A stretch of 64,000 bases of DNA. It comes from JANJWP01 sp964482035. GTDB lineage: Bacteria; Patescibacteriota; Gracilibacteria; BD1-5; UBA2023. Position numbers and translations under genes: made by a program. Below the pieces are notes generated by a model that had not been told where the DNA came from, ran no database searches, and worked only from the letters and a program-made list of their open reading frames with translations. Shown in pieces: positions 17,511 through 25,879 of the stretch. Numbering within the stretch: the first letter of the stretch is position 1; each line of letters opens with the position of its first letter. The DNA lies in assembly GCA_964482035.1 (NCBI GenBank), contig CAYZVC010000001.1, positions 1 to 64,000 of the forward strand, written 5' to 3'.

Positions 17511-18738
17511 TTCCCAAAATCCGGTTTTCGAAATCCCCGAAGGCGCGCACGTGCGCCCCGAGGGTTTTTCGTTCACGACCGAAGCCAGCTGCGGATACGC
17601 CCGTGCCGGTATCCTGCAAACCCCGCACGGGCCGGTTACGACGCCCGTATTCATGCCGGTCGGTACGCAGGCTACCGTCAAGGGCGTCGCGCGTGAACAG
17701 GTCGCGTCGATCGGAACCGAGATCATGCTCTCGAACACCTATCACCTCCACCTCCGTCCGGGGGACGAAGCGGTAGCGCATTTCGGCGGACTGCATTCGT
17801 TCATGAACGTCGATCTGCCCATCCTTACCGACTCGGGAGGTTTCCAAGTGTTTTCGCTCGGTCTCGGCAAGAAAGCTTCCGATGGGCAAGCTCTTGCCAA
17901 GGTCACCGAAGAAGGCGTCGAATTCCGTTCGCACCTCGACGGTTCCAAACGATTTTTCACTCCCGAGAAATCCATTCAGATCCAGGCGAACCTCGGCGCC
18001 GACGTCATCATGGCGTTCGACGAGTGCGCGCCGGGAACTTCCGATAAGGCGTACGCGCGCGCGGCCATGGAACGCACTCACCGCTGGGCCGTGAGATCGC
18101 TTCAAGAGAGTCTCCGCCAAAACGTGCGGAGAAAATCCGAAGGGCTCCACGAACAGGCGATGTTTCCCATCGCGCAGGGCGTGGTATATCCTGATCTCCG
18201 CGTCGAATCGGTGAAATTCATCGCTTCGCTTCCAAGTATCGGAATGGCCATCGGCGGACTTTCGGTAGGGGAGACCAAGGAAGAAATGCTCGAAGTGCTC
18301 GACGCCATCGCTCCGCACCTCCCGACTGACAAACCCCGCTACCTCATGGGCGTAGGAACGCCGGAAGACTTGGTCGAAGGCATCTACCGCGGCATCGACA
18401 TGTTCGACTGCGTATTGCCCACCCGTCTCGGTCGCCACGAGGTCGCGATGTCGTGCTACGGGAACGTGAAGGTCTCCAATGAGAAATACGCGCTCGAAAA
18501 GCGCGGCATTCCCATGTTGCCGGAATTCGAGACCCACGTATCTAAAAACTACTCGCTCGGGTATCTGCGCCACCTCCTCAAAGCATGAGAACTTCTCGGC
18601 GGACAATTGCTCTCGCTGCATAATCTCGAATACCTCATCAAGCTTGCCAATGCGGCACGGGAAGCCATTCTCGCCGGCGATTACGAATCGTTCCGCAAGA
18701 AATTCTGGACTGCGTATTCGTCCGATATGCCGTACTAG
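17479..18738 (+). CDS. tgt: tRNA-guanine transglycosylase family protein without the zinc cysteines
   Basis: 419 residues. Tgt swaps G34 in GUN-anticodon tRNAs for a queuine precursor. Visible: TPVFMPVGTQATVKG, LSNTYHL, TDSGGFQVFSL (base-binding Asp), GIAQGV-like PIAQGVVYPDLR, GGLSVGE and MFDCVLPTRLGRH (nucleophile Asp). HLLKA-UGA-E restores the conserved HLxKAGE, another proof that UGA is Gly. The unusual point: the zinc site, normally CxCxxC before N(F/Y)(S/T)xAYLRHL, is PEFETHVSKNYSLGYLRHL here. All three cysteines are replaced; only the later His is kept. Function as a classical Tgt is likely but not certain. Confidence 0.85.
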
Positions 18739-18788
18739 CGAAAACCCCCGAGCGGTACGGACCGTTGAAACGTCCATGGTCTCGCTTA

Positions 18789-18822
18789 CGAAAAATCCCC
18801 CGGAATTCCGGGGGATTTTTCG
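18789..18822. terminator. Bidirectional intrinsic terminator
   Basis: CGAAAAATCCCCCGG and its exact complement form a 17-bp palindrome between the convergent tgt and secreted-protein genes. Confidence 0.9.
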
Positions 18823-18833
18823 TTGCTGCGAAC

Positions 18834-20549
18834 CTACTTGAGAAGGGATTCGGCCTTCGAGCCCATGAGAGCTTCGATATCGACTACGTCTTTCGGTACG
18901 TCGATCTTGAAGGTTCCGGTTTCGAGAACGCCAGTTTCGGAGCTCGTGATGACGTATTTGCCCGAAGCGTCCGCGATTCCGGCAGGAACTTCGAATTCGA
19001 AGCGAACGTCGCTCGAGTACGATTTGTCGTTCTGTTCGTATTTGACGGTTCCTACCTGCTTGCCGGTTACGGCGATGGCGACGTCGACCTTTTTAGCGGT
19101 AACGGTACCGGTGAGTTTGAACGCTTCCGCACCCATCGTGGTTACGACGAGGGAGGTAGCGCCGTCGTTCCAAGTTCCGAGGATTTCAGCGGACTTCGAC
19201 TTCGTTACGAGCTTGATCGCGGTCTTCGAAACGTCGAGAACGGTGCGGCTCTTTCCTTCGACGCTGTCGAGGTGGAACGCGTAACCGGAAGCGTCGCGGG
19301 TCATGCTGGCTTCTCCCGAACCTCCCGCGTCGATGGAGCGGATGGTCGAGATTCCGTCCTTCATCGTGATGGTGAGTCCGGCGGTCGCGAATTCCTTATC
19401 GGCCTTACGAACGTCCGAAGTGGTCATCTTTTCGTCGAAGACGTTCGAGACGAGGTAGGCGGTCTTCGCGTTGAGCGAGAGTCCGAACTTGCCTTCCTCG
19501 ATCTTGCGCGACGGAGTGAAGAGGCTGTTGGCGGCGAGGATGTCGAGAACTTCGGTAGCCTTTTTGATTACGACGTCCGGACGGGTCTTGGCGTCGTCTT
19601 TCGGCATGGCGATCTTTACGGTCTTCCCCTTCATGAGGAGAAGGGTCGATTTCGCCTGCGCGAGCTGGGAATCGAATTCTTCGGCGGCGGAGCCGGTGGC
19701 GCTCGTGGTTGCTTCTACCGAGTAGTCGCGAAGAAGTACGTACGCGTAGTCGCCGACGAGCTTGACGTTCGCGTCGATCTTGACCGCACCCTTAAGTTTG
19801 ACGGAAGGCGTGGCGACGCGTTCGTACGTTTCCGGGTCATACTGGGTCGGGCCCGGGAGATTGAGATCGAAATCCGAATTGAAGACGAAATCGGCTTCCT
19901 GCGAGAGTCCGAGGATGGAGAGGACGCTCGTGTATTTGTCGATGGAAGCGTTCACGGTTCCGAAGGGGGAGGAAAACGATCCCTTCCATTCTCCGGTTTC
20001 CTTTACGTCGCTCTTCGCGTAGGTGTCGATAGCCTTGCGGAGTGGGGTAACGAGAAGGTCTTTCTGAAAATTCACCACTTCGGCCTCGACGGCCGCCTTT
20101 TCTTGGGCGGTTACGGTGCCGATGGCGTTTTTTGCGGCTGCGGAACGGATTTCCTTAATGAATTCGGAATACCCCTTTACCGCAAAACGGACCATGTCCT
20201 TCGCGTTTTCGGTTTCCGGAGCGAGGAATTCGTAGCGCATGCCCGAACGGAGTTCCGCGAAAAGCGAACGGAGTTCCGATTTCTTGGCCGCATTCAAATC
20301 CGAGTAGAATTTCTTCACCTTCGGATCGCGGATTTTCGCGAGTTCCTTCTTGGCCGCGGTATCGAGGATGTTCACGATCTTCGTATCGAGCCGTACGAGC
20401 TTCTTAAGCGCGGCCGGAGCCTGGTATTCGTATCCGGCGTAGCCGCTCACCGGTTCGGGCATGAGTCCTGCGTCGGCAGCGAAAGCGGTTCCTTGCAACG
20501 CGGTCGCCGAAGCGAGGATCGCGGCTGCGGTTTTTTTGAAAAACGACAT
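18834..20549 (-). CDS. Large secreted protein of unknown function
   Basis: 571 residues. The first 24 residues are a clear signal peptide (basic MSFFKK, hydrophobic core, ends TAFAA). Residues about 45 to 170 are helical and charged; the rest is rich in beta strands with many Val/Thr/Lys and regular IDA..GxG-like turns, resembling a lipoprotein-like or solute-domain sheet, but I recognise no family. No lipobox Cys, no sortase signal, no C-terminal membrane helix, so it is probably released or bound to the surface non-covalently. It has the best promoter in the window and no UGA codons, so it is likely abundant. Confidence 0.7.
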   Translation of the reverse strand: MSFFKKTAAAILASATALQGTAFAADAGLMPEPVSGYAGYEYQAPAALKKLVRLDTKIVNILDTAAKKELAKIRDPKVKKFYSDLNAAKKSELRSLFAELRSGMRYEFLAPETENAKDMVRFAVKGYSEFIKEIRSAAAKNAIGTVTAQEKAAVEAEVVNFQKDLLVTPLRKAIDTYAKSDVKETGEWKGSFSSPFGTVNASIDKYTSVLSILGLSQEADFVFNSDFDLNLPGPTQYDPETYERVATPSVKLKGAVKIDANVKLVGDYAYVLLRDYSVEATTSATGSAAEEFDSQLAQAKSTLLLMKGKTVKIAMPKDDAKTRPDVVIKKATEVLDILAANSLFTPSRKIEEGKFGLSLNAKTAYLVSNVFDEKMTTSDVRKADKEFATAGLTITMKDGISTIRSIDAGGSGEASMTRDASGYAFHLDSVEGKSRTVLDVSKTAIKLVTKSKSAEILGTWNDGATSLVVTTMGAEAFKLTGTVTAKKVDVAIAVTGKQVGTVKYEQNDKSYSSDVRFEFEVPAGIADASGKYVITSSETGVLETGTFKIDVPKDVVDIEALMGSKAESLLK

Positions 20550-20580
20550 GTTTTTCTGGGGGTTCGAAATAAACCCGCGG

Positions 20581-20609
20581 ATTATAAACTTTTGTCATCG
20601 AAGCGTCAA
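20581..20609 (-). promoter_or_regulatory. Strong promoter of the secreted protein gene
   Basis: TTGACG, 17-base spacer, TATAAT on the minus strand; ATG about 32 bases downstream; no Shine-Dalgarno sequence. Confidence 0.75.
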
Positions 20610-20634
20610 CGTTCGTCCGCTTTTCCGACTGAAA

Positions 20635-20705
20635 AATCCCCGGAACCGTCCGCAGGGAAAACCATTCGCATACAATGGGTTTTCCATCGGACGGTTCCGG
20701 GGATT
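20635..20705 (-). terminator. Extended double hairpin, likely terminator of the wall hydrolase gene
   Basis: An 18-bp perfect outer stem (AATCCCCGGAACCGTCCG and its complement at 20688-20705) encloses an inner stem of GGAAAACCATT with AATGGGTTTTCC. Read on the minus strand it ends in GGGGATTTTTC. It is two to three times longer than other terminators here. Confidence 0.7.
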
Positions 20706-20741
20706 CCGATACCGTTTTCGAACTTCTTCGCCGATCGTGGC

Positions 20742-22712
20742 TTACCCTACGAAGAGCGGGCTTCCAGCCGTAACGGTCGGGCCTACCGCCTGATAGCGCT
20801 TGGTGACCTTTCCGGCGTTCGACGAGGCGTCGATGATCGGAATGCGGCCGTTTTCCACCGGTCCGAGCGCGATTTCCACATGGGCGATGCGTCCTCCGCG
20901 ACGGAGAAACACGAGGTCGCCGCGACGGATTTCGTTCGTGGATTTGCTCGCGGTGAGATCGAAGAGCCCGGCGGCGGTATTGTCGTAGTCGGAACGTACG
21001 ACGCCCGCCTTCTTCATCGATTCGACGACGAGCTGGGAACAGTCGATTTCGGTATTTCCGTCAGCGCCGAAGCGGTAGGTCTTGCCGAGATGTTCTTCCG
21101 CGTAGGAAATGAGGTCTTCGCGGTCCATTCGTTCGGCGAACGCTTCGGTACGGTTGCGGCGCGGGGTTTGTGCGATAGCGGTACCGAGGTTGCGTTCGTA
21201 GGCGTTGGATACTCCCATGGCGTAGCCGTGCACGTCGGTGCCGAGCCAGTCTTTGCCTCCGGCGTTCTTCAACTTGCCCGGTCCGCCGATATGGGTGAGG
21301 GCGAGGAAGTACGCGATGGAATTGGTTCCGTCCCCGATATCCTTCATGACCTTCTCGTTCGGGAGGACGTACTTTTCGATAGTACCGAGGATGTAGCGGT
21401 CCATGATTTCTTCCTGGAGGAGCGCGTCGTTCAGGAATTTCTGGATTTTTTCCTCTTCCGGCGGGCGGCCGAGTTCGACGCCGTAACCGCGGAGGGTTTC
21501 GACGGTGAACTGGTATTTGCCGAACGCCCATTTATCGGGATCCACGCCGTTCTTACGGCCGGCGTCGTCGTTGCGGGCGAAGTAGGACATTCCGCCTGAT
21601 TCGTGCTTGGCGATGGCCGCTTTGTAACGGTCGAGGTCGAGTCCGAAGTCCTTGTTCCCGAGGATTTCGAGCGTCTTCGAGAGACGGACAATAGCGGATT
21701 TGAGAGATTCTCCGTCGTATTCCGGGTTCTTGTTTTCGAGGTGCTTCTTCGCGAGGACGAGGGTCTTTTCGAGACGTTCGCGGTAGTTGGAAGCGCCGCC
21801 CTGGTCTTCGACTTCGCGGCGGAGTTTCGCTACGGTGTCGGTCGCGCGGTCGGAAGTTTCGCTCGCTTCGAGAACCTTGCGGAATTTCTCCATCGCCTCG
21901 GTTTCTTCCTTTTCACGCTTTTCGAGAGCCTTGGCGTCGGTATTGATCGCCGAAGTCGCGCCGAGTTTGGCGTATTCGGGAGTGCCGAGTTCCGCTGCGG
22001 TAGGGACGCGGACCTGGAATCCCGAGTAAATCGGGAGATATTTTCCATTCTGGTCGTAGTATCCCACGCGTCCGCCGACGGTCGCGCGGCGTCCGATACG
22101 GACGTTCAGATCGCGATCGACGATCTTTACGACTTCGATACGGGCGGGGAGGAGGTGTCCTGCCCCGAGCTTCGCGTCGGCATTGGCGTTACGTCCGAAG
22201 TCGATGCGGATGTTGTCGCCTTCCTGGATATCGTTTATATCGAGCGGGGTTTCCACGGTTTCGCCCTTCTCGTTACGGCTCTCTTTGAACGCGTACATCT
22301 TCGAAAGCGTTCCGCGGGAGGCGAGTTCGAGAGCGAGGAGTTCCTTAGCGGGAACGTTTTCCACGGTCTTGTACTTGGCGATGAGCGCTTCCGCCATCTT
22401 GCGCTGCTCTTCGTTCTTGTTGAGGCGCGGATTCGCGAGAAGTTCGAAACGGGCGATGCGGTTACGTTCGCGGTCGATCTTCTTGAGTTGGTCGCCGATG
22501 TTGAATTTTTCAACGGCGTTGGTCACGCTGGACCAACGTTCGAGGAGCTTGCCCTTGAGCATGGAAAGGGTGGACGAGCGGTTTCCCACTTCGCCGATGC
22601 GTTCCATTTGGGCAGAGGAAGCGCCTTCGAAAATTCCTCGCTGGAGAGGGGAGAGTTCCGGATTTCTGACGCGTTCTCCGAGGAGTTCCTGTTCGAGATT
22701 TTCTTGAGCCAT
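20742..22712 (-). CDS. Two-domain cell-wall hydrolase (lysozyme-like plus NlpC/P60), no signal peptide
   Basis: 656 residues. Residues about 1 to 340 are a charged, partly coiled-coil region of unknown fold. Residues about 360 to 520 look like a transglycosylase/lysozyme domain: AAIAKHESGGMSYFA with Glu371 as candidate acid, GKYQF, THIGGPGK. Residues 535 to 656 are an NlpC/P60 peptidase: IDCSQLVVESM with Cys558, GRIAHVEIALG with His611, and a following IIDASS. The first would cut glycan strands and the second peptide stems. There is no signal peptide or membrane helix. This is the layout of phage endolysin/tail or secreted effector enzymes rather than a housekeeping hydrolase. No UGA codons. 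Export route unknown. Confidence 0.82.
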   Translation of the reverse strand: MAQENLEQELLGERVRNPELSPLQRGIFEGASSAQMERIGEVGNRSSTLSMLKGKLLERWSSVTNAVEKFNIGDQLKKIDRERNRIARFELLANPRLNKNEEQRKMAEALIAKYKTVENVPAKELLALELASRGTLSKMYAFKESRNEKGETVETPLDINDIQEGDNIRIDFGRNANADAKLGAGHLLPARIEVVKIVDRDLNVRIGRRATVGGRVGYYDQNGKYLPIYSGFQVRVPTAAELGTPEYAKLGATSAINTDAKALEKREKEETEAMEKFRKVLEASETSDRATDTVAKLRREVEDQGGASNYRERLEKTLVLAKKHLENKNPEYDGESLKSAIVRLSKTLEILGNKDFGLDLDRYKAAIAKHESGGMSYFARNDDAGRKNGVDPDKWAFGKYQFTVETLRGYGVELGRPPEEEKIQKFLNDALLQEEIMDRYILGTIEKYVLPNEKVMKDIGDGTNSIAYFLALTHIGGPGKLKNAGGKDWLGTDVHGYAMGVSNAYERNLGTAIAQTPRRNRTEAFAERMDREDLISYAEEHLGKTYRFGADGNTEIDCSQLVVESMKKAGVVRSDYDNTAAGLFDLTASKSTNEIRRGDLVFLRRGGRIAHVEIALGPVENGRIPIIDASSNAGKVTKRYQAVGPTVTAGSPLFVG

Positions 22713-22766
22713 GATCGGTTCGTTTGAGGTATCGGTACGAGATTACCATATTCCAGAAAACGGCGC

Positions 22767-22800
22767 AAAAAAACGCCCTTCCTTTCGGAGGGGCGTTTTT
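22767..22800 (-). terminator. Intrinsic terminator of the STAS gene
   Basis: AAAAACGCCC and GGGCGTTTTT with a 12-base inner hairpin (TCC/GGA); T run on the minus strand, also T-rich on the plus strand. Confidence 0.8.
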
Positions 22801-22810
22801 GAAACCGTAA

Positions 22811-23164
22811 TTAGGCTCCGAGGGCGGAAAGGGCTTCCGCTTCGGTGTCGGCGACCGCCACGATGGTAGTGATTCCGACGAGCTCGAGGGTGTCCTTCAC
22901 TTCTTCGGCCATGTTGGTGAGGTACATGGCGCCGTTGCCGTCTTCGATGTTGGAGAAGATGTCGGCGATGTATCCGATGGACTTCGAGTTGAGGTACTTG
23001 AGACCTACGAGATTGAAGACGATCTTTTTACCGGTGAAGTCGCCGATGGCGTTGTAGATCGAGGTGAAGGTCTTATCCGCGTTGGTTTCGTCGAGTTCGC
23101 CGTGGAATTCGAAAACCGTAACGGCACCCGAGCTTTTGGTTTTAACTTCGATGGGGGTATTCAT
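22811..23164 (-). CDS. STAS domain protein (anti-sigma factor antagonist type)
   Basis: 117 residues, one STAS domain: VTVFEFHGELDETNADKTF, KKIVFNLVGLKYLNSKSIGYIADI, MYLTNMAEEVKDTLELVGI. In SpoIIAA-like proteins the phosphorylated residue is the Ser in D-(S/T)-S-G; here LNSKSIGY holds Ser at the same place, so control by a kinase is plausible. No partner kinase or phosphatase gene is visible in the window. Has its own promoter and terminator. Confidence 0.85.
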   Translation of the reverse strand: MNTPIEVKTKSSGAVTVFEFHGELDETNADKTFTSIYNAIGDFTGKKIVFNLVGLKYLNSKSIGYIADIFSNIEDGNGAMYLTNMAEEVKDTLELVGITTIVAVADTEAEALSALGA

Positions 23165-23206
23165 AGTGGATCGCTATCGGCGTTCGTGAAGAAATACGTC
23201 GCGTTA

Positions 23207-23235
23207 ATTATAGCCCACTCGGGAAGCCAATGCAA
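23207..23235 (-). promoter_or_regulatory. Promoter of the STAS gene
   Basis: TTGCAT, 17-base spacer, TATAAT; ATG about 42 bases downstream. Confidence 0.65.
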
Positions 23236-23294
23236 ATTTTCCTTGCGAAAAGCGGAGGAGGGGATACCCTACGGTCTGAACCCATTTTTCCCGC

Positions 23295-24320
23295 ATGTTG
23301 GAAGGCGTAGTAGAACTCGACGGAAAGCGGAACTCCGCATTGCCGCAACTCCCGTACCGCGAAGGTTTTTTCCCGATTTGGCAGACGTCCGTCTGGAATT
23401 CGTTCCTTTTGCGTTCCCGCTGGGCTTCCAGGGGTTTTTTCGCGCATTCAGGAAGCCTTTCCGAACCTACGGTCGCCGCGTTCTTCGAACTCCGTTCCAT
23501 CGGATTCGGACAATTCGGACTTTTTTGCGTTTGAGGACCGTTTGCGAAGGAAAACGCCGATTTGGCCGAGTTTTCAAAAACCGTCTTGAGTCTCGCCCGC
23601 GAAACCGGAGCCGTTTTCGTACAGTACGAGCCGGTTTCCGAGATCGACGTCCCGGGTTTCTCCAAGGGGGAATACCGGCATTTTCTTGAAAAAACCACGC
23701 TCCTTCTCGACCTTCGCCCGTCCGAAGACGAAATCCTCGCGCAGATGAAGGAGAAGGGGAGGTACAACGTCCGGCTTGCCATTAAGCGCGGCGTGACGGT
23801 GCGGAAATCCGACGGAAGCGAAGCCGACGTGAAAGCGTTTTTCGACCTGCTTTCCGAAACGCTCGACCGCGACGGTTTTTCCGGGAACTCCCTCGCGTAT
23901 TACGAAGAGCTCGTGCGGTCGTTGAACGAAGCGGATTGCGGCGGGCTTTTCATTGCCGAGAAAGACGGGACTGCCGTTGCTGCGGCAATCGCGACGTATT
24001 TCTGAGGTACCGCCACGTACTACTACGGCGCGTCGACTTCGGATAACGAGAAACGCCGCGACATGCCGGCGTACGCACTGCAATGGGAAATGATGCTCGA
24101 AGGCAAGCGCCGAGGCTGCGAGGTGTACGATTTCCTCTGAATGGCTCCGGAAGGTTCCGTCGACCATCCGCTCGCCGGGGTGACCGATTTTAAATTGAAA
24201 TTCTGAGGAGAGACGAAGATTTGGCCGGAAAGCCGGATCATGGTAGTAAAGCCGTGGGCGTATCGGATGCTTAAAACCATTCGCGCGATTCGACGGGCTA
24301 TGAAAAAGAAACACGGATAG
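23295..24320 (+). CDS. FemAB/FemX-family peptidyltransferase
   Basis: 341 residues, four UGA codons as Gly. FemX-type enzymes add amino acids from aminoacyl-tRNA to the peptide stem of lipid II. The two GNAT-like halves are seen as FPIWQTSVWNSFLLR in the first and LDLRPSEDEILAQMKEKGRYNVRLAIKRGV in the second, with AAAIATYF-Gly-GTATYYYGAS and CEVYDFL-Gly-MAPEGS, HPLAGVTDFKLKF-Gly-GE at the end. The UGA positions fall on the family's conserved glycines (YDFxG, FKxxFGGE). Together with FtsW, FtsE and the hydrolases it points to a real peptidoglycan layer with peptide bridges. Confidence 0.87.
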
Positions 24321-24324
24321 GCGA

Positions 24325-24363
24325 CAAAAAAACGGCCGAATGAACGACCGTTTTTTTTTTTTT
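24325..24363. terminator. Bidirectional intrinsic terminator
   Basis: AAAAAAACGGCCG and CGACCGTTTTTTT with a 6-base loop between the convergent femX-like and dCMP deaminase genes; long T run on both strands. Confidence 0.8.
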
Positions 24364-24372
24364 GTGAACGAA

Positions 24373-24897
24373 TTAGGAATACCTCTCTGCTTTCACTTTC
24401 AAAAGGTCCTTGATGACTGCCGCGTCCGGAACGTCGAGGTTTTCGAACGCTTCGAGCGTAATTCAGGCACCGTCGAACATTTTCTTCACGGCACGGTTCT
24501 CGGCGTCGTGGTGCGGTTTGATGTTCAAATACACTACGCGCTTCACTCCCGTTTGGGCGATGGTTTGCGCGCAGTTCGGACACGGGTAGAGCGTGCAGTA
24601 GAGCGTGGATCCTTTGAGGTTGCGTCCGAACGAGTTGTAGATGGCGTTGCGTTCCGCATGTACGACGTAGGTGTGCTTGGAATTTTCCGCATCCATGTCG
24701 TCGTGGTCGGTCCAGAACTGGGGATTGCCATCGTCGAGGCCGATGGGGAGGCCATTATAGCCGATGCCGACGATTTTTCGGTCGGTATCCACGACGCAGG
24801 CGCCGTTCTGGGTCTTGGGGTCTTTCGAACGGAACGAAGAGAGGAGCGCGACGGAGAGGAAATACGCGTCCCAGCTCATGAATTTCTCTTTGCGCAT
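24373..24897 (-). CDS. comEB: dCMP/cytidine deaminase family zinc enzyme
   Basis: 174 residues. His80-Ala-Glu82 (VVHAERNAIYN) and Cys106-Pro-Asn-Cys109 (YPCPNC) form the zinc and proton-shuttle site. The insert DGNPQFWTDHDDMDAENSKHTYVVHAE is typical for dCMP deaminases, which make dUMP for thymidylate synthesis. UGA after MFDGA reads as Gly and adds a 30-residue tail that ends in TAA; a standard code would drop it. Last gene of the dnaG-rpoD operon, 25 bases after the YceD-like gene. It fits with the ribonucleotide reductase locus at 54 kb in dNTP supply. Confidence 0.9.
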
Positions 24898-24922
24898 AGG
24901 GGAATTGGTAACGTGGCGGCCC

Positions 24923-25282
24923 TTAGCAACACGCCATGATGATTTCTTCGCGGAGTACCGGCGTGAGGTCGATGGACATGTTCTTCTTGTTTACGAAACG
25001 CACGTCGTCGGTAGCGAGCGGATCGAATTCGGTTTTGAAGGTGCGGGCGACTTCGTCGATTTCCACGTCGTGGACCACGGTTTCGTAGCGGACCTTGGCG
25101 TTCAGGTTGCGGATGACCGCTTCGATTCCGTCGTCGAGGGTGATGAGCGTGAGTTCGAAAGATACCGGAGAAAGGGTTTCGAGGTCTTCGAACGTTCCCG
25201 GGATGACGTCGCCGGAAAATTCGAGGACTTGGGAGTCGCCGGAATAGCTGTCGAGGAGGATGCCTACGTTGATTTCGAACAT
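24923..25282 (-). CDS. YceD-like (DUF177) protein, short form
   Basis: 119 residues. The order of motifs follows the YceD/DUF177 family: LEFSGDVIPGTFEDLE, a strand-rich middle with VRYETVVHDVEID, and ... SIDLTPVLREEIIMACC. In the family the last part normally continues LxLPxxPLCxxxCxGLC; here the protein stops at LREEIIMACC. YceD proteins help the assembly of 23S rRNA and usually precede rpmF (bL32), which is absent here. Assignment is by pattern and moderately sure. Confidence 0.5.
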   Translation of the reverse strand: MFEINVGILLDSYSGDSQVLEFSGDVIPGTFEDLETLSPVSFELTLITLDDGIEAVIRNLNAKVRYETVVHDVEIDEVARTFKTEFDPLATDDVRFVNKKNMSIDLTPVLREEIIMACC

Positions 25283-25299
25283 GGGTACGGTTTTTGGAT

Positions 25300-25836
25300 T
25301 TACTGGGTGATTCTATCAATGATTTCGGAGAAATCGAATCCTCCGTCTCCCTTTCTTTCCGCGAGGGATTTTCCCGGGCAATGGTCGCGAAGGCCTTTTT
25401 CCGCGACGGCGCCATATTGAGACAGCGACTCTGCGGCCACGCCGATAAGGCATTTCCGGAGGGATTCTCCGAGTTCGAACTTCACTTGGTCGGAGTATCC
25501 GCTGGTGGCTATTTTTTCACGGACGGCGAAGAGCGGGCGCAATGCCGCTTGATTCAGGTCTTCCACTCCGGCCACGGCGCTTTCGTCGCTCGGGAGGATG
25601 GTGCCGATTTCGGTAATGGGGAGTTCGACCGCGAAATGGTGGTGGAGGCGTACCATCGCCGAATCGAGGCCGCTTTCGGGGTCGATGTCGGAGGCGAGGC
25701 GTTCGAAGGAGCGCTTCAGGAGGTGCGACCTCCAAACCGAAAGGGCTCGACGGAGGTCGACGTCCGTTCGGAGGGCGAAAATTTCCTTCATGAGGCCGTA
25801 GGCTTCCTCTGCGGTTTCCGGTACGTGGTCGTTCAT
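25300..25836 (-). CDS. Conserved-looking hypothetical protein
   Basis: 178 residues, soluble, mostly helical, acidic start (MNDHVPETAEEAYGLMKEIF). I do not recognise the family. A His cluster (VRLHHHFAVELP) sits at about 63 to 72 and a Cys at about 129. It lies 43 bases after rpoD and 17 before the YceD-like gene, so it is a member of the dnaG-rpoD operon and may have a role in replication, transcription or ribosome assembly. No UGA codons. Confidence 0.6.
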   Translation of the reverse strand: MNDHVPETAEEAYGLMKEIFALRTDVDLRRALSVWRSHLLKRSFERLASDIDPESGLDSAMVRLHHHFAVELPITEIGTILPSDESAVAGVEDLNQAALRPLFAVREKIATSGYSDQVKFELGESLRKCLIGVAAESLSQYGAVAEKGLRDHCPGKSLAERKGDGGFDFSEIIDRITQ

Positions 25837-25879
25837 GGTTCTGTTTTATGAAAAAGGGGCGCCGGAGCGCCGCCTTTCC

